Shown: positions 60,017 to 64,000 of the stretch, piece after piece | Layout of the letters: the number at the start of each line of letters is the position of its first letter | Position numbering within the stretch: the first letter of the stretch is position 1 | DNA from: Sanderia malayensis | Lineage: Eukaryota > Cnidaria > Scyphozoa > Semaeostomeae > Pelagiidae | Direction of reading: 5' to 3' | Length of the DNA stretch: 64,000 nucleotides | NCBI GenBank assembly: GCA_013076295.1 | Contig: RQOL01000531.1 | Span: forward strand, 3,472,001-3,536,000 | Notes under the pieces: generated by a model | Seen by the model: only the letters and a program-made list of their open reading frames with translations | Told to the model about the DNA's origin: nothing | The model's database searches: none | Position numbers and translations under genes: made by a program

Positions 60017-63013
60017 ATGAAATTCATGATGAATTATCTCCTCCTCAGTTTCCTCTTCGCAGCGGCAACTTACGTCACTGCAGGTGAGATAATGCTTTAC
60101 GTCATTGTGAACGCGCTTCAAACAAACGCCCCCCCCCACCCTGTTGAAGCTACTGGTACACACAGCAATGTTACACGGCAACTTGTCTTGCAATCGCAAA
60201 TGAGGGAAGTGCAGTAAAGTTTTTAAAAATGGAGTCACACGAAGCAACAATATTTGCAATTGTAACGATTAGACTGGACAACTCGCTTTCTGCCAATTTT
60301 TGTACTTATGAAAAATGTTAACTTTGCTTCACATTCTAGATTGCAAAGCTTGTCGCAGTAAAAAAAATTTTACTTCAGGCAACCGTTGCAATAACAAAAT
60401 ATGATCTGCTTTGAAAGAAACAGAACTGTAATGTTACATTGACTCGGTCGGCCAGCAATTGGTGTTGCCACGTCATTGCTGCAGAAATTGAGAGATGAAT
60501 TGATCCAATGAATTGTATAATGCCCCAAGAAACAATTGTTGTCTTATGATATTGCCATAAGTGTCACTCAGACGAGCTTTATTCTGATATTTTTTACATT
60601 TCAGACACAGAATGCAAAGATGTCGAGTCACAGAAGGATTGCAAAAGTTGGAAGAAACTAAACTATTGCAACGTGATTTACACAGAATACATGAAAAAGA
60701 ACTGCAAAGCAACATGTGGACTGTGTCCCACTCTCACCGATTGCCAAAATACCCCACAACACAATGCTAATTGCGAAAACAATTGGAAATCATACTGCAA
60801 CAAGCGATCACAATATCGGCCATTCATGGAAAAGAACTGCAAAAAGACATGTGGTCTTTGCAAGAAAGGTAAACGTGTTCCTCACAAAGAACTTCCTCTA
60901 TTCTAGCATGGCATTTAATTTATTACTTTATAGTTTTTGGCAATGGCGTAGATAGGAAATTTTATTGGGGGCGAGAAATTCAGATTTTCCGACAAAAATT
61001 TCATAAGCATTTTTGTTTCTTCAAGACAATGAATATAAGACAAGGAAATTAGCCAGAACTGAACGTAAACAGAAGATATTTATTTTCCGACAAGATCAGC
61101 AATTTTCCGACAAAACGGCAGTTTAGCTCTACAGGGGATTTTTCGACCCCCTGACCCCCTCTATCTACGCCATTTTTGGTCGTGGGCTATTAGACTGAGT
61201 TTGCAAATTCTCTCTATGAACTCACATGTTACGTTGTCTTTTAGTCGAAGCAGCAACTCCTAAACCAACGACTCCAAAGCCTACAGTTGCGATAAAAAGT
61301 AAGAAATTTAATGTTTTAACCACACACCACTAGCTGCATAGCACTTCTAATGCACCATTCATCAAGCGAAATCATTTAATTATCTCATATTAAATTGTAA
61401 CCACTCTCAACCTGTTTATCAATTCATATATCTATTGTTTATTGACGTTTGTAATATCTAATGTGTTAAAGGCGCGTGCAAAGATACTCCCAAGCAAGCA
61501 AAGAATTGCCCCAGCTACAAGAAATTCTGCAAAAAGGCCAGCAGATGGTTTAAATGGATGCATGACCACTGTCCCAAAACATGCAAATTCTGCCGAGGTA
61601 ATTAGATGCAGCAATTAATAAAAGGGGGACGGGGTATTATGAAGTAAAGGGGGACTTTTATACCAAGCATTTTATTATAGAATTGTTTATAATGTTTCTA
61701 TGACAAACTATTTATTAATTAGACGATTGTGGATTAAGAGGGCCTGTACAAGGAAGAGTTATTGGAGGTGTTGAAGCCGAAGCCCATTCATGGCCATGGT
61801 CTGTGGCTCTTCTTAGATTCGGTGGGTATTTCTGTGGTGGTACATTGATCGATGAACAATGGGTTCTTTCTGCGGCACATTGCATTTATGGACGGGAAGA
61901 CCAGCCTCAGTTTATTCAAGCTGTTCTTGGAGAGCATGATAGGTGAGCATCATTTATGAGTCCATCATTTATAAGACCACCATTTATAAGACCACCATTT
62001 ATAAGACCACCATTTATAAGACCGTCATTTATAAGACTATCATTTATAAGACCACCATTTATAAGACCACCATTTATAAGACCACCATTTATAAGACCGT
62101 CATTTATAAGACTATCATTTATAAGACCACCATTTATAAGACCACCATTTATAAGAACATCCTTTATAACACCGTCATTAAAAAGATTTGATGGCTTTCC
62201 AAGGCATTCCCCTATCAAAACTTTTGAGTAACTACTTTTTTAGCTTTCATAACAGGTGTGCTACCATACTATTATCTAAAAATTGATGTAGTAGTTTTTT
62301 ATGGTGCCTATGAGTGTGGAATTTTCGTGGGAGTTTGTGACTAAATTTTCTTACGCGTTTTGAGGTCTGTCAATGGAAAAACTGAGCAGAAGTTTGATGT
62401 TGCAAAGATAATTCCACATGCTAACTATGACTCGAGGACACTGGATAATGATATTGCGATGATAAAATTGAAAGAGAAAGTTGTTTTGAAGAAAGATAAG
62501 TTTGGTAATCCAGACAAAGTCGGACTGGCTTGTTTACCAAAACAAGGAGAGACAGCTGATATCAAAGATTTGTGCTTTATTACTGGTAAGAGTAATAAGA
62601 CTTAATAAAGCAAGTTCTATCATTTGAATAACAGAATAGGGTGTCACTAGTATATGATTCTTGCTCTAGGTTGGGGTAAAACGAAAGGTGATGGCACAAG
62701 TAGTCAGGTTTTAATGGAAGCTCAAATGCCAACGGTTACTAACGAGAAATGCAAGAAGTTGAATGCACAATGGGGTGGCACAGCCATTACAAAAAACATG
62801 TTGTGCGCAGGACAGGAGCCTGGGACAAAGATGAGTGGTTGTCATGGTGATTCCGGTGGTCCATACGTTTGCACCAAAAATGGTAGAAAGTGGACACTGA
62901 CTGGTGCAGTTAGCTGGGGGTCATCCAGATGTGACAGGAGTGAGAAATACACAGTGTTTGCACGTGTCAGTGAGTTCAGAGATTGGATTGACAACATCAG
63001 AAACACTAATTGA
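60017..63013 (+). CDS. Gene D: secreted ShK-ShK-linker-ShK-chymotrypsin-like protease, intact
   Basis: Exons 60017-60083, 60605-60868, 61245-61298, 61472-61597, 61723-61942, 62365-62585 and 62670-63013 join in frame to 431 aa. The signal peptide is [18 protein letters not shown]. One exon carries two ShK modules (each ending in a TCGLC motif), followed by a Thr/Pro/Lys linker exon and a third ShK ([12 protein letters not shown] to KTCKFC). The S1 protease has activation-site-like [15 protein letters not shown], His in LSAAHC, Asp in DNDIAMIKL and Ser in GCHGDSGGP. The Ser at 189 and WGSS at the pocket wall suggest chymotrypsin/elastase-like specificity. A secreted zymogen is expected, and ShK modules may tether or target it. 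Its three protease exons have the same lengths as those of gene A (220, 221, 344 nt) and the last about 80 residues are identical, so the genes are recent duplicates or share converted sequence. Digestive, venom or immune use cannot be told apart. Confidence 0.92.
61947..62175 (+). repeat. 15-bp minisatellite (CATTTATAAGACCAC) in a protease intron of gene D
   Basis: About fifteen tandem units of CATTTATAAGACCAC with variants (GACCGT, GACTAT) in a higher-order pattern, directly after the donor of the His57 exon. It is absent from the equivalent gene A intron. Confidence 0.93.
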
Positions 63014-64000
63014 GACAATACAATTGAGACAAAATAAACATCTTTGAGGTCATGCGTTTGATTCAATCTTACTACCGCCCAACTTTCCAATTTTCTTCTA
63101 ATTTGCGATTTAATATGTCGATTTTAATATGGCTTAATTATATAGTAATTGTCAAAATTATTGTTTAATGTGATTGACGTCTTGAGATTTGCTTGATCAA
63201 AATAATTATTGCTTCATTTCATTTGTATTGTTGTTAATTAACTGCTATATTTGGTGCGAAGTTGCTTTCATCTTCCCATTGGGCGTTTCGACCATTTTCA
63301 ACTATTTTCAGCCATAAATTCAAATGATGGAGCAAAGAACAACAGACTTGGTCGTTCTAGGCATGACAATTTTCAGTCATGACACAACTTTAAGTTTGCG
63401 CGGTTAGGAAATAAACAGGAAATACTTTCGCGAGGCATATCTCTTGGAATTAAAACGACAGCTAATTTGGTCGTCTCATCTTTGTTAATTGGTTTAACGA
63501 GATTTCGTAAATTGTCATTAAAAAATTAGCAAAGGTAATTAGAGCCCTCATTACTCGAGACTTCAATATTTCATAAACGTGCACAGAATAAAATAAGCTG
63601 CATAATTGAATGTTCTGTGACTTGTTTTTGGGTTGTAAATAAAAATACGAAGGCGTTCTTGTCACCCCACAGGGCGTCGTTCGCTGCCTACATACTACAC
63701 ACATTAAAATGAGTAATAAAATTTTTGATAACATACCTGGTGAAGAATCTTGTCTTTTTATATTCCCAACATCTTTGCTCAAGTATGGCATCGTTCTTTT
63801 AATATTGCAAACAGAAATTGTCGTAAAAAGTGATAGTTTGAGGTGCTTTTACTACAAGCTATCAAGTGCTACAAATCAGTGAAAATAAATTTTGAATCTG
63901 TATTTGAGTGAACAAACAACTCGCTTGAATGAGCAAAAAGTAAACGATGTTTGAATAAGAGAATAGCGTTGCATGCTTTTCAGAGCGAAATAATTTGCAT
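63014..64000. other. Region downstream of gene D
   Basis: The gene D 3' UTR has an AATAAA at about 63033. A possible minus-strand exon at about 63737-63791 (MPYLSKDVGNIKRQDSSPG then donor GTATGTTA) has no partner exon inside the window. Nothing else is recognised. Confidence 0.4.

Noticed and set aside
61947..62175. CRISPR-like array appearance
   Set aside because: The 15-bp units are contiguous with no unique spacers, in a eukaryotic intron. It is a minisatellite.
62365..62605. Gene D protease exons as a separate gene starting at an internal Met
   Set aside because: The exon has an acceptor and matches the phase and sequence of the gene A exon with Asp102. It is internal.

Overview
The window looks like a piece of a metazoan nuclear genome, most likely a cnidarian. 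Genes are intron-rich with GT/AG splice sites, the DNA is AT-rich, several MITE families sit in introns and intergenic DNA, and a satellite array is full of TTAGGG-type telomeric repeats. ShK (ShKT) domains joined to S1 proteases are typical of cnidarian secretomes. The species cannot be named from the sequence. All gene models were spliced by eye.

Left part (1-22.7 kb). After about 3 kb with no recognisable gene come two housekeeping genes on the minus strand: a CDC25 M-phase phosphatase (3820-9524) and an intronless vezatin (9968-12066). A 3.5 kb telomere-like satellite (12095-15650) fills the divergent promoter region between vezatin and a plus-strand two-Ig transmembrane receptor resembling kinase-less FGFRL proteins (15920-18067). 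Convergent to it is a minus-strand alpha-arrestin-domain protein with a very long Ser/Ala/Asn-rich tail (18600-22687).

Middle (25-44.5 kb). A complete cohesin SMC3 gene (25080-37656, minus, about 30 exons) carries several MITEs and simple repeats in its introns. Upstream lie a 184-bp tandem array (38.1-39.1 kb) and a 2.3 kb fold-back element (39.6-41.9 kb). A four-exon coiled-coil gene of unknown function follows (42086-44489, plus).

Right part (46-63 kb). This is a cluster of four related plus-strand secreted-protein genes built from phase-1 cassettes: signal peptide, ShK, FGFR-like Ig and chymotrypsin-like S1 protease. Gene A (46246-49629) and gene D (60017-63013) are signal peptide-ShK-ShK-linker-ShK-protease. 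Gene B (50621-53184) is signal peptide-Ig-Ig-Thr/Pro tail. Gene C (56997-58750) is signal peptide-Ig-Ig-ShK, with the two Ig modules in the opposite order to gene B. Genes B, C and D share a homologous non-coding leader exon, and gene C still carries the relic 3' end of a protease gene. The cluster appears to be actively shuffling exons and is the most interesting system in the window. A single-exon, six-cysteine secreted peptide gene (54121-54348, minus) sits inside it.

Four single-base deletions relative to the expected frame (one in cdc25, one in vezatin, two in gene A) suggest residual indel errors in the assembly, although real null alleles cannot be excluded.
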